Shown in pieces: positions 24,454 through 31,957 of a stretch of 31,957 bases of DNA; the stretch's first letter is position 1, and the number at the start of each line of letters is the position of its first letter. The stretch covers positions 534-32,490 of the forward strand of contig DLRY01000057.1 of assembly GCA_002500665.1 (NCBI GenBank). The letters run 5' to 3'. The stretch is from Opitutia bacterium UBA7876. Lineage in GTDB: Bacteria; Verrucomicrobiota; Verrucomicrobiia; Opitutales; Seribacteraceae. The position numbers were made by a program, and so were the translations under genes. The notes under the pieces are model-generated. The model was not told where the DNA came from. It saw only the letters and a list, made by a program, of their open reading frames with translations, and searched no databases.

Positions 24454-25760
24454 ATGAAATTATTGATCAAATTTTCCAGCATTTCCTGCCGGCCCGAAGG
24501 GAGCGTGCCGGGCTCTGCGGAGAGGGCATGGGACTCCAGTTCTGCAAGGTTTGCGTTTCCGGCCTCGATCTTCGAGCCAAGCTCCCCGTTCCAGCTGGAG
24601 TAGCGCTCGTCGAGGAAGGCTTGGTAGCGTCCGTCGGCCCGGATCGCCGCGGCATTCTTGAGGCCGCGGGCGAAGGCGTCCATTCCGCCTATGTGGGCGT
24701 GGAACAGATCGACTGGCTCATGGGACTCCCTTCTTCTCTTGGAGTCGAAGTTCAGGCCCCCCGTGGTGAATCCGCCCATCTCCAGAAGGACGAGCATGAC
24801 CTTTGTGGTATCATAGATATTGGTCGGGAACTGATCGGTGTCCCAGCCCAGGAGCTCGTCCCCTGCATTTGCGTCTACCGACCCCAGGGCTCCCGCGGCC
24901 GCGGCAACTTGCAATTCGTGTTCGACCGTATGGCCTGCGAGGATGGCGTGGTTGGTTTCGATGTTGAGCTTGAAATGGTCGAGCAAGTCGTACTCCCGCA
25001 GGAAATTCAGGCAGGCCGCGCTGTCGGAATCATACTGGTGCTTGGTCGGCTCCTTGGGCTTGGGCTCGATGTAGAACTGGCCCTCGAAGCCAATCTCCTT
25101 CTTGTAGTCGACGGCCATGTGGAGGAGGCCGGCCAAATGATCCAGCTCCCTCTTCATGTTGGTGTTGATGATGGAACCGTATCCTTCTCTGCCGCCCCAG
25201 AAGGTATAGCCTTCCCCGCCGAGTCGATGGGTGACCTCGATGGCCTTCTTTACCTGGGCGGCGGAATAGGCGAAGACGTCTACGTAGGGGGAAGTGGCGG
25301 CCCCCATGGCATACCGCGGATGGGCAAAGAGACAGGCCGTTCCCCAGAGGAGCTTCTTTCCCGTTTCGCCCTGGAGTTTCTCGAGCTCGTCCACGACCGC
25401 GTCAAGGGCCTTGTTGGATTCCGCGAGGGTGGGGAGCTCGGGAGCGACGTCCCGGTCGTGGAAGCAATAGTAGTCGATCCCGACCTTGTCCAGAAACTCG
25501 AAGAATACGTGGGTCCGCTTTACCGCGTTTTCCACCGAATCGGTTCCGTCGTCCCATGGCATGAGGGCGGTGCCTGGGCCGAAAGGATCGGCCAGTGGGT
25601 TTCTCATGCAATGCCAGTAGGCAGCGCCGAAACGCAGGTGATCCATCATCTTCTTGCCCTCTACCTCGGCATCGGGGTCGTAATGCTTGAAGGCCAAGTC
25701 GTTCTTGGAATCTTTGCCCTCGAACTGGATCTTCGAAACTTCGGGGAAGTACTGAGTCAT
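24450..25760 (-). CDS. xylA: Xylose isomerase
   Basis: The 436-residue metal-dependent enzyme interconverts D-xylose and D-xylulose (also glucose and fructose). Family motifs are YYCFHDRDVAPE with catalytic His101 and Asp104, GREGY, the metal/catalytic IEPKPKEPTKHQYD (Glu232, Lys234), GSVDAN and the GGLNFDSKRRRES region. The length matches the long type of the family. MTQYFPEVSK at ATG 25760 is the usual N-terminus; the frame is open 25 codons further upstream but without similarity. xylB is not nearby, so this is an isolated xylose gene. The 143-bp gap upstream probably holds its promoter (TTGACT near 25835-25830 is a candidate -35). Confidence 0.97.
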   Translation of the reverse strand: MTQYFPEVSKIQFEGKDSKNDLAFKHYDPDAEVEGKKMMDHLRFGAAYWHCMRNPLADPFGPGTALMPWDDGTDSVENAVKRTHVFFEFLDKVGIDYYCFHDRDVAPELPTLAESNKALDAVVDELEKLQGETGKKLLWGTACLFAHPRYAMGAATSPYVDVFAYSAAQVKKAIEVTHRLGGEGYTFWGGREGYGSIINTNMKRELDHLAGLLHMAVDYKKEIGFEGQFYIEPKPKEPTKHQYDSDSAACLNFLREYDLLDHFKLNIETNHAILAGHTVEHELQVAAAAGALGSVDANAGDELLGWDTDQFPTNIYDTTKVMLVLLEMGGFTTGGLNFDSKRRRESHEPVDLFHAHIGGMDAFARGLKNAAAIRADGRYQAFLDERYSSWNGELGSKIEAGNANLAELESHALSAEPGTLPSGRQEMLENLINNFI

Positions 25761-25903
25761 AACGGGTTGTTCTTCGTTGATGGGGTGGGGGTTTAGGGGG
25801 AGTTTTGATGTTTGATGAACTGAAGGATTAGTCAAGGGCAGAATAGCGTCGTTTCCTTACCCGATTGGCGGTTCGCCGCGTTATGAGGGCCATCGGCTTG
25901 GAA

Positions 25904-27400
25904 CTACGGCGAATCGATCCGCTCGACTGAAAGGTTGCCGATCAATTCGGAGGTCGGGAGCATCGACTCGACCATGGAATCCTCCTTCATGGAGCTTACG
26001 AAAAAGATGATCCGGTCCGCTGGGCACCGCACCTTTCGAAGGGCCGAATCGAAGTTGACCCACCTGCCGCGTAGGTAGAACTGGGTCCACATATGGTAGA
26101 CCATGGCGTTCTTTGTTCCCTTGAACTCCTTAGCATAGACGATGCCCGTCGCCACTCGGGAGGGAATGCCCAGGGCACGCCCGAGGGCGGCGAGAAGGAT
26201 CCCGTGCTCGGTGCAGTCACCCTCGCGTTTCCTGGCCACTTCGCTGGCGGAGGCGAAGCCCACGGAGAAGTTCTTCTCGGAAACGTATCGGGACACGAAG
26301 CTGCAGAGCCTTTCTGCGGTCTCGAAGGGGCTGCGCGAACCTTGCCCGGCCCGCTTGGCGAGCTCCTTGACGAGCTTGTCCTCGCAATCGACGAGGATGT
26401 TCGCCTCGCGGTATTCCGGCCCGACTTGCAGGGGGTGCCCCTTGCCCTTGCGGATGGCTTTCCAGTCCTCGGCCAGCACCTCGATTTCAAGGGTGCGCCC
26501 GTCGACCCGCCGAATTTTCTGGGTTTTCCCTTCATAGGCGATGTCCGTGATGTTCCCATCCTTGGCCCGGAGCCGAAAGACGTTCCTGCGGGCCATGGGC
26601 GGGAGTTCCGACCCCAGTGAGATCACCGAGTCGAGAAGGAAGTCCTCCTTCAGTTCTCCTTCCGCCTTGGCCCTTTTTTCGGAAGACTGGCGGATATCGA
26701 TGGACAGTCCACCCATCTGCATCTGCGTACGCACGGCTATCCCCTCGCCATCTAGCCAGTTGCTGGTCTTGAGCGACCCGACGCTGCTCACCATCTCGAT
26801 CTCCGTCTCAAAGGCATCGATATCGCCCTCGGCGAGTGAAACCTTGGCCGGGCCGAGGGTCCGGATGATGGCCCGGGTCGGCTTGGCCATCCCGAAGTCC
26901 GGGCTGTAGACCCGCGCCTCATAGGTCAGTCCTTTCTCACGGAACCCCTTTTCCTTCAGTAGCTTGAGGATCCCCCAGGTCATCTTTCCCTGAGGGTCGA
27001 GGGGATAGCGCTTGGTCGTTTCGCGCAGGAATTGCTTTTCCCTGACCACGATCTCCCCGTTCTCTACCCATCCTTTCTTGAGAATGGGTATTCCCGCCAT
27101 GAGGGTTTCCCCGGAGAAGCCGATGATCTTTCCGTCCGGCGACTCGCTGGTTCTTTCCGCGACCTTCATCTCTATGACCTGTCCCGCCCGCTTGATCCTC
27201 ATCTCGAAAATGCTTTCCGAGCGGACCTCTCCCTCCACGAGCTTCATGGTGGAATGAGCGAACCCGACCTTGGATTCGCCCAAGTACACCTCGTACCAGC
27301 GGTCCATCGGCCGGAACTCCGCCTTCTTTTCCGCGGCCAGGTGAACCGGGGCCGGGAAGAGGCAAATCATCAAGGCTTGGAATGTAAGGGCTTTCTTCAA
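25904..27400 (-). CDS. Secreted transglutaminase-like cysteine protease-fold protein
   Basis: This 498-residue protein has an N-terminal signal peptide (KKALTFQALMICLFPAPVHLAA). Residues about 30-330 form a beta-rich domain without recognised motifs. The C-terminal transglutaminase-like domain carries the triad Cys396 (REGDCTEHG), His436 (MVYHMWTQFY) and Asp451 (NFDSAL). Such domains act as peptidases or amidases, or cross-link proteins; the substrate is unknown. The start is a TTG at 27400, chosen because it supplies the positively charged signal-peptide N-region. An ATG at codon 11 is an alternative that would weaken the signal. It is divergent from the flavoprotein gene with a 59-bp gap and is followed by xylA. 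Confidence 0.87.
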   Translation of the reverse strand: MKKALTFQALMICLFPAPVHLAAEKKAEFRPMDRWYEVYLGESKVGFAHSTMKLVEGEVRSESIFEMRIKRAGQVIEMKVAERTSESPDGKIIGFSGETLMAGIPILKKGWVENGEIVVREKQFLRETTKRYPLDPQGKMTWGILKLLKEKGFREKGLTYEARVYSPDFGMAKPTRAIIRTLGPAKVSLAEGDIDAFETEIEMVSSVGSLKTSNWLDGEGIAVRTQMQMGGLSIDIRQSSEKRAKAEGELKEDFLLDSVISLGSELPPMARRNVFRLRAKDGNITDIAYEGKTQKIRRVDGRTLEIEVLAEDWKAIRKGKGHPLQVGPEYREANILVDCEDKLVKELAKRAGQGSRSPFETAERLCSFVSRYVSEKNFSVGFASASEVARKREGDCTEHGILLAALGRALGIPSRVATGIVYAKEFKGTKNAMVYHMWTQFYLRGRWVNFDSALRKVRCPADRIIFFVSSMKEDSMVESMLPTSELIGNLSVERIDSP

Positions 27401-27459
27401 GGATAAATGGGTTCGAACGCCGCGGGGGTTGCTGTGGACAAGTTGCCTCAGCTTTTGCT

Positions 27460-28875
27460 ATGAGTCGAGACGCAATGGAGGAAAACGAGACCTTTGATTT
27501 TATCGTGGTGGGTGGCGGAAGCGCCGGCTATGCCGCTGCCCGGACCTTTCATGAGCGCGGGGGCAAGGTTGCGATGGTCGATGGGGCGGGTGAGCTGGGC
27601 GGTCTTTGCATCCTCCGCGGATGCATGCCCTCCAAGACCCTCATCTATTCGGCCGAAGCCCTGCATTTCGCCCGCCAAGGCGCCGTCTTCGGGTTTGCGG
27701 CCGGCTCCCCGAAAGCCGACCTGTCCGCCATGCAGGCCCGCAAAAAGAAGGTCATTGCCGAATTCGCCGACTACCGCCGGGGCCAGATTGAGGACGGTCG
27801 CTTCACCCTTTTCCGCGAGCATGCCTCCTTCGTCGACGAGCATACCCTTTCCCTCGGGCCCGACCGTCTCATCCGTGGGGACAAGATTCTCGTAGCTACG
27901 GGATCCGAGGTGTCGGTTCCCTCCATCCCCGGCCTTTCCGAGGTCCCCTACAAGACCAGCGACGACGTCCTCGAGCTTTCCGTGGTTCCTCCCGAGTGCA
28001 TCGTGCTGGGTGGGGGCGTGGTGGCCTGCGAGTTGGCCCAATTCCTCTCCCGTGTCGGGTCGCGGGTTACCCTTCTCCAGCGCAGTCCGCGCATCCTCAG
28101 GGAATTTCCCGCGGAAGCCTCGCGAGCCGTCGAGACGGCCATGACGGAGGAGGGGATCAACCTCCTGACTGGGGTATCCCTGGAAGGCTTCCGCTTATCC
28201 GGAGAGGAACGCACGGAAGTTTCCTTTCTTCACGATGGGGAGGCCCGGACCCTTGAGACCGGCTTCCTCTTCCTTGCCCTCGGTCGGACGCCCGCCACTC
28301 GTGGCTTGGGTCTTGCCGAGACGGGTGTCGAGTTGCTCCCGGGCGGACGGATCGGGACCAACGAGTTCCAGCAGACGAGCCTTCCCGGGATCTATGCCGC
28401 GGGTGACTGCTCGGGCCCGCACGAGATCGTTCACGTCGCGATCAGGCAGGGCGAGACGGCGGCCCTCCATGCCCTCGGGCAACCCGTCGAGCCCATGAAC
28501 TACGACCAACTGCTCACTGTTGTATTCACCGATCCTCAGGTTGCCCGGGTCGGATTGTCTCCCGACCGGTTGAAGGAGCGTGGCATCGACTTTCTTTCCG
28601 CTTCCTACCCCTTCGACGACCATGGCAAGTCCATCCTCATGGAAGCCAAGCACGGTTACGTCGCGGTTCATGCCGAGCGGTCCACCGGCCGTGTGCTGGG
28701 GGCGGAATGCGCGGGCAAGGACGCGGGCGAGCTGATCCATTCCCTTTCCGTGGCGGTTTCACTCGGTGCTACGGTCCACGCCCTCGTGAAGGCGGACTGG
28801 TATCATCCGACCCTGTCGGAAATCTGGACCTACCCGCTGGAAGACCTGGCCGAGGAAATCCCCCCGCCGGCCTAG
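27460..28875 (+). CDS. FAD-dependent pyridine nucleotide-disulfide oxidoreductase (Lpd/MerA-like)
   Basis: This 471-residue flavoprotein has the FAD-binding GGGSAGYAAA near residue 18 and the redox pair in GGLCILRGCMPSK (Cys50, Cys55). It also has the NAD(P)-binding GGGVVACELAQFL, the second FAD motif IYAAGDC and the dimer-interface active-site His449/Glu454 in HPTLSE. These fit a two-electron disulfide reductase such as dihydrolipoamide dehydrogenase. No dehydrogenase-complex E1 or E2 genes are near, and the spacing residues ILR differ from the usual LN(V/R). The substrate is therefore open; mercuric reductase-like or thiol reductase roles are possible. ATG 27475 is an alternative start. It converges on the symporter gene, sharing CTAG stops. 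Confidence 0.92.
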   Translation: MSRDAMEENETFDFIVVGGGSAGYAAARTFHERGGKVAMVDGAGELGGLCILRGCMPSKTLIYSAEALHFARQGAVFGFAAGSPKADLSAMQARKKKVIAEFADYRRGQIEDGRFTLFREHASFVDEHTLSLGPDRLIRGDKILVATGSEVSVPSIPGLSEVPYKTSDDVLELSVVPPECIVLGGGVVACELAQFLSRVGSRVTLLQRSPRILREFPAEASRAVETAMTEEGINLLTGVSLEGFRLSGEERTEVSFLHDGEARTLETGFLFLALGRTPATRGLGLAETGVELLPGGRIGTNEFQQTSLPGIYAAGDCSGPHEIVHVAIRQGETAALHALGQPVEPMNYDQLLTVVFTDPQVARVGLSPDRLKERGIDFLSASYPFDDHGKSILMEAKHGYVAVHAERSTGRVLGAECAGKDAGELIHSLSVAVSLGATVHALVKADWYHPTLSEIWTYPLEDLAEEIPPPA

Positions 28876-30968
28876 AAGAAGTAGTACATCATGAAGATGG
28901 CGCAACTGGCCAACCCGCCGGCCCAGAAGCGGTCTTCCTTGTAGACCGGCTCTCCCGATTCGCTCGCCTTGAGGCGGGCGGAGAGGAAAAAGCAAAGAAA
29001 GGTCCAGGCGGCCCCGATCCAGGCCGCGATCACCGGGGTGACCATCGTGTCCAATGCGACCAGAGCTCCCAGCAACCCGTAGATGCCCAGCGAGATGAGC
29101 AGGGTTTTCCCGAAGACCGCCAGCTGGGCGGGGGTGAATACGCCCAGCCCCGTCCAGGTGAGCTTGGCCTTCTCCTCGTCCGGTTGGGTCGAATTGCTCA
29201 CCAGGAGGTGAACGATCAGGCTGAGGATTGCCGACAGGAAGGCCCCGTGGAGAAAGTTCAGCTTGGCCCCGAAGAGATTGATCAAGGCGTCGTTCCCTTC
29301 CGCAAGCATGGCGTATGCCGGAGGTATGGAGTAACTGAAGATCACGCCCGAAACGATTGCGGCGACGCCTCCCGCAGCGGTGGCTTTTTTCCAGAACATG
29401 CCCAGTGCGAAGGCAATCACCACCCCTGCGATGAGGTTGCCCTGGTGCTTGGCCACGTGCAGGAAGAAGCTGTCCTCCGAGTTCGGGTCCATGGTGAAGA
29501 TGGTAAAGACCCCTGCGAAGACGATGAAGACGACGATCCAGATACGCCCCATGGAAATCAGTTGCTTGTCGCTGGCATCCGGGTTTACGTAGCGCTTGTA
29601 GATATCGAAGGTCATGATGGTGGCTGCGGAATTCATCATGGAGTCCAGGCTTGAGAGAATTGCTCCGATCATCCCCGCCGCGATCAGCCCCACCAGACCG
29701 TAGCCGAGCGGGGCGATCAGCTCGGTGAGGAGCTTGATGAAGACGGCGTCCTGTGCGACGTCCATGTTACGGTCCTTGAAAAGGTAGTAGGCGGCGATCC
29801 CCGTGCCGATGGAGAAGAAGGGAATGAGCAGTTTGAAGAAACCGGCCGCCAGGATGCCCATCCTGGCCTCCTTGTCGGAACGGGCCGACAAGGCCCGTTG
29901 GACGATGAACTGGTTCGTGCCCCAATAGTAGAAGTGCAGGACCATCAGGCCCGTCAGGACGCCCGTCCAAGGGAGGGCGGGGTGATCGGAGCCGTTATAG
30001 AGGTGCAGGCGTTCCACTCCCTCCTTCCCCAAGTCCCGCTCGACCAGGTTTCCCCAGCCCCCGATCTCGGGTTGCGAAAAGGTGACGTAGGCGACCAGAA
30101 GCCCGGCCAGGAGAAGAAGGACCGACTGGATGACGTCGGTCACGATGACCGCCCTGAGACCGCCCAGGATAACGTAGGCGCCCGTCACGATGGCCATGAT
30201 GAGGATGCCCAGTTTGTAATGGAACGGGTCCACGTCGCCGGGCGAAATCTCCGGGTTTTGGGCGTTGCCGCCCGAGAAGCTGATGACGGGTCCGGGCTTG
30301 TCCTTGGGAAAAGAGGGTAGTTCGCCGGTGATCGTGAGCTTGGTGAGCTGCCCGGCCTCCATCGCCGGGGACAGGGCCTCGGTGGGCTTCCCGTTTAGGA
30401 GGATCTCGGGCGGGGAGCCGTAGGCGTCTCCACCGTATACCACGTTAACCTCGCTGATCCGTCCGTCGTCCGAGACGACGGCCTCCGCGATCGCCTTTCT
30501 TCCGGTGTCCCCCTGCAGGAGCAGGTTGATCGAGCGCGAGCCGATGTAGAATCCGGGAACCATCTGGATGACCACCATGATGACGACCATGATGAGGGCA
30601 TAGCTGACCCGGCTCCGGTCGTCGTAGCGCTTGCTCAGGTAGTCGCTCAGGGTAAAGACGTTGAGCTTGCGGTAGACCGGCAGAAAGAAATAGCACAGCA
30701 TCAGCAGGCCGGCGATTGCGGTAATCTCGAAGTGGCTCTGGGCGAACCCGACCGCGAACCCGACTCCCATCATGCCGACGATGTGGTTGGCGGACACGTT
30801 GGATCCGAAGATCGAGCCCGCGACCCCCCACCAGCGGGTGTTCTTGCCCGCCAGGAAGTAGTCCTCCGAGCTATCCTCCCTTCTGCCTGCCCAAAGGCCG
30901 ACGCCCATGATGGCCACGAGCGAGCCGAAGAAGATTATTAGATCGGTGGTGGAAAGAAGGCTGTTCAT
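28872..30968 (-). CDS. Sodium/solute symporter (SSS/SGLT family) with a soluble insertion
   Basis: This 698-residue inner-membrane transporter has about 13-14 hydrophobic segments. Family features include the N-terminal DYFLAGKNTRWWGVAGSIFGSN, FTLSDYLSKRYD and the GAILSSLDSMMNSAATIMTFDIYKRY region with the sodium-site serines. It would import a solute, probably a sugar or related nutrient, with sodium. Between the fourth and fifth membrane segments, residues about 152-250 form a soluble insertion not typical of the family. It holds two halves resembling secreted repeat modules (GRISEVNVVYGGDAYGSPPEI and GQLTKLTITGELPSF...PVISFSGG). An SGLT-like sugar role is inference. The gene follows the HExxH protein by 72 bp. 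Confidence 0.93.
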   Translation of the reverse strand: MNSLLSTTDLIIFFGSLVAIMGVGLWAGRREDSSEDYFLAGKNTRWWGVAGSIFGSNVSANHIVGMMGVGFAVGFAQSHFEITAIAGLLMLCYFFLPVYRKLNVFTLSDYLSKRYDDRSRVSYALIMVVIMVVIQMVPGFYIGSRSINLLLQGDTGRKAIAEAVVSDDGRISEVNVVYGGDAYGSPPEILLNGKPTEALSPAMEAGQLTKLTITGELPSFPKDKPGPVISFSGGNAQNPEISPGDVDPFHYKLGILIMAIVTGAYVILGGLRAVIVTDVIQSVLLLLAGLLVAYVTFSQPEIGGWGNLVERDLGKEGVERLHLYNGSDHPALPWTGVLTGLMVLHFYYWGTNQFIVQRALSARSDKEARMGILAAGFFKLLIPFFSIGTGIAAYYLFKDRNMDVAQDAVFIKLLTELIAPLGYGLVGLIAAGMIGAILSSLDSMMNSAATIMTFDIYKRYVNPDASDKQLISMGRIWIVVFIVFAGVFTIFTMDPNSEDSFFLHVAKHQGNLIAGVVIAFALGMFWKKATAAGGVAAIVSGVIFSYSIPPAYAMLAEGNDALINLFGAKLNFLHGAFLSAILSLIVHLLVSNSTQPDEEKAKLTWTGLGVFTPAQLAVFGKTLLISLGIYGLLGALVALDTMVTPVIAAWIGAAWTFLCFFLSARLKASESGEPVYKEDRFWAGGLASCAIFMMYYFF

Positions 30969-31040
30969 GGGCCGAGCTTACGCAAAAAGCAAGCCTGGTG
31001 GAAAGGTTAAAGTCCTCCCGGAGGGCTATCCTCGGAGGAA

Positions 31041-31862
31041 CTAGAGCTTGAATCCGAAAGCCTTTGCGATCTTGCGGACGAAGGCCCGGCGATCCTCGGT
31101 TTTGCATCCGTTGAGCCAGTCGCCCAGGTAGGTCCGGAAGTTTCTTTTCTTGCGGTCCTTTCGTTCGTTCAGGGAGGAGAGGGCGGCCCATCCCGCGGGT
31201 TCTTCCTCAAAGAAGGGCAGGAGGCGTATCGCGACCATCAGGTTTCGGGCCCGGTCGGTTGCGTTCCCGGCCAGCTCGTCCTTTTCCCGCTCGTACCAGT
31301 CGGCCAGGGTCAGGTCCTCGGGCCATGGTTGCTTCTCCACCCTTTCCCGGGCGTATTTCTCGAACTGTCCGGCATAGGACTTCCAGTTCGAGTAGGGCGG
31401 GTTGGTTTTCCAGTCCTCGCTCAATTTTCCCAGGGCGAACAGGGAAGCCGTCTCGCAGATCGTCTCCTCGAACCAGTGGTTGCTCTGGTCGCCCTCCCGG
31501 TAGCCGCAGAGGATGTGTCCGATCTCATGGGAGAACTGGAAGGCGTACTGGCACCAGAACCGGTCCCCGGTGTTCAGGTTGACGAAGTATTCTCCCCTGT
31601 CGCCCCGGCGGAACAGGACGATGGGCCCGTTGCTCGAGCGGCCTACGTGGATGGCGTTCCAGTCGTTCCTGCCGGAATGAGGGAAAAGCTGGCGGGCGGT
31701 CGAGTTGAGGACCGCCAGGACATCCGCCTCGTTGGTTTGGCCCCAGTTCTTCTCGATCAGACGGATCTTCGGGGCCTTGCCCTTTTTTTCCTCCGCTTGT
31801 CCGGGATGGGGCTGCAGGCAAAGTCCCAGGAGGACGGCCGGCAGGAGGATGACCGGGCTCAT
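31041..31862 (-). CDS. Secreted HExxH (gluzincin-like) putative metallopeptidase
   Basis: This 273-residue protein has a signal peptide (MSPVILLPAVLLGLCLQPHPGQA). I do not recognise a named family. FSHEIGHILCGY contains the zinc-binding pattern HExxH (His112, Glu113, His116). It is followed about 16-21 residues later by WFEETICETASLFAL, whose Glu132, Glu133 or Glu137 could be the third ligand, as in gluzincins. The C-terminal part is charged and helical, with no further motif. The start ATG overlaps the stop of the upstream gene in ATGA, indicating a coupled pair. Peptidase activity is inference from the motif. Confidence 0.8.
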   Translation of the reverse strand: MSPVILLPAVLLGLCLQPHPGQAEEKKGKAPKIRLIEKNWGQTNEADVLAVLNSTARQLFPHSGRNDWNAIHVGRSSNGPIVLFRRGDRGEYFVNLNTGDRFWCQYAFQFSHEIGHILCGYREGDQSNHWFEETICETASLFALGKLSEDWKTNPPYSNWKSYAGQFEKYARERVEKQPWPEDLTLADWYEREKDELAGNATDRARNLMVAIRLLPFFEEEPAGWAALSSLNERKDRKKRNFRTYLGDWLNGCKTEDRRAFVRKIAKAFGFKL

Positions 31863-31957
31863 GGAACCCGTATGGTGGGCTTGCCCTTCAGCCAGCCCAG
31901 GCCGGCCAGAAACTTGTCCGTCTCAAGGACCGTCTTCTCGTAATAGTTGCCCTTCTT
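31859..31957 (-). CDS. C-terminus of unidentified protein (partial, right edge)
   Basis: Thirty-two codons and a TGA stop are visible (KKGNYYEKTVLETDKFL, then AGLGWLKGKPTIRVP). I cannot assign a family. The stop overlaps the ATG of the following HExxH gene by ATGA (31859-31862), which supports this being the coding frame. The two genes are probably translationally coupled. Confidence 0.6.
   Translation of the reverse strand, partial: KKGNYYEKTVLETDKFLAGLGWLKGKPTIRVP

Noticed and set aside
24162..25796. 544-codon plus-strand ORF
   Set aside because: Antisense shadow of xylA and the upstream part of the fusion protein gene; no start signals or domain features.
1..31957. CRISPR arrays, insertion sequences, prophage, tRNA or rRNA genes
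   Set aside because: No repeat-spacer pattern, terminal inverted repeats, integrase or transposase frames, or tRNA-like cloverleaf noticed. Gaps between genes are too short for most of these.

Overview
This window looks like a stretch of core chromosome from a Gram-negative, aerobic bacterium of the Verrucomicrobiota, perhaps an Opitutae-like lineage. That placement is an inference. It rests on an outer-membrane lipid A gene (lpxK), oxygen-dependent haem synthesis (hemF), a secreted PQQ-type beta-propeller protein of the kind common in the PVC group, a GC-rich composition, frequent GTG/TTG starts and many starts with poor Shine-Dalgarno sequences. I see no phage, insertion sequence, CRISPR array, tRNA or rRNA. 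No stretch longer than 300 bases lacks a gene; the longest gaps are about 200 bp (leuB/nusA), 149 bp (groEL/next gene), 143 bp and 141 bp.

Left part (1-4843, minus strand): leuB (3-isopropylmalate dehydrogenase), alaS (alanyl-tRNA synthetase) and the N-terminal part of a large protein running off the left edge, probably an SNF2-type helicase, read in one direction with tiny gaps. Divergently, from a good sigma-70-like promoter and through a terminator-like hairpin, starts the translation/transcription operon nusA-infB-rbfA (5045-9067). It is followed on the same strand by the chaperone genes dnaK, groES and groEL (9209-13213). Two consecutive intrinsic terminators close groEL, and a secreted beta-propeller gene follows.

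Middle part (14614-23107): a minus-strand cluster, in transcription order panD, a class V aminotransferase, a type IA topoisomerase (topB-like), a small FmdB-like protein and lipA, all with gaps of 6-35 bp. lpxK is divergent to panD and converges on hemF-hemE, which overlap by ATGA.

Right part (23168-31957): minus-strand genes for a cNMP-binding/receiver-like/STAS-like fusion protein, xylose isomerase and a secreted transglutaminase-like protein. Then a plus-strand flavoprotein disulfide reductase converges on a sodium/solute symporter carrying an unusual soluble insertion. A secreted HExxH protein and the C-terminal 32 residues of an unidentified upstream protein follow to the right edge.

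Most of the window is housekeeping. The points most worth a second look are the putative attenuator in the nusA leader, the fusion protein whose receiver has lost its phospho-acceptor, the repeat-like insertion in the symporter, the cysteine-free zinc-ribbon-like protein, and two convergent gene pairs that share one palindromic CTAG as both stop codons.
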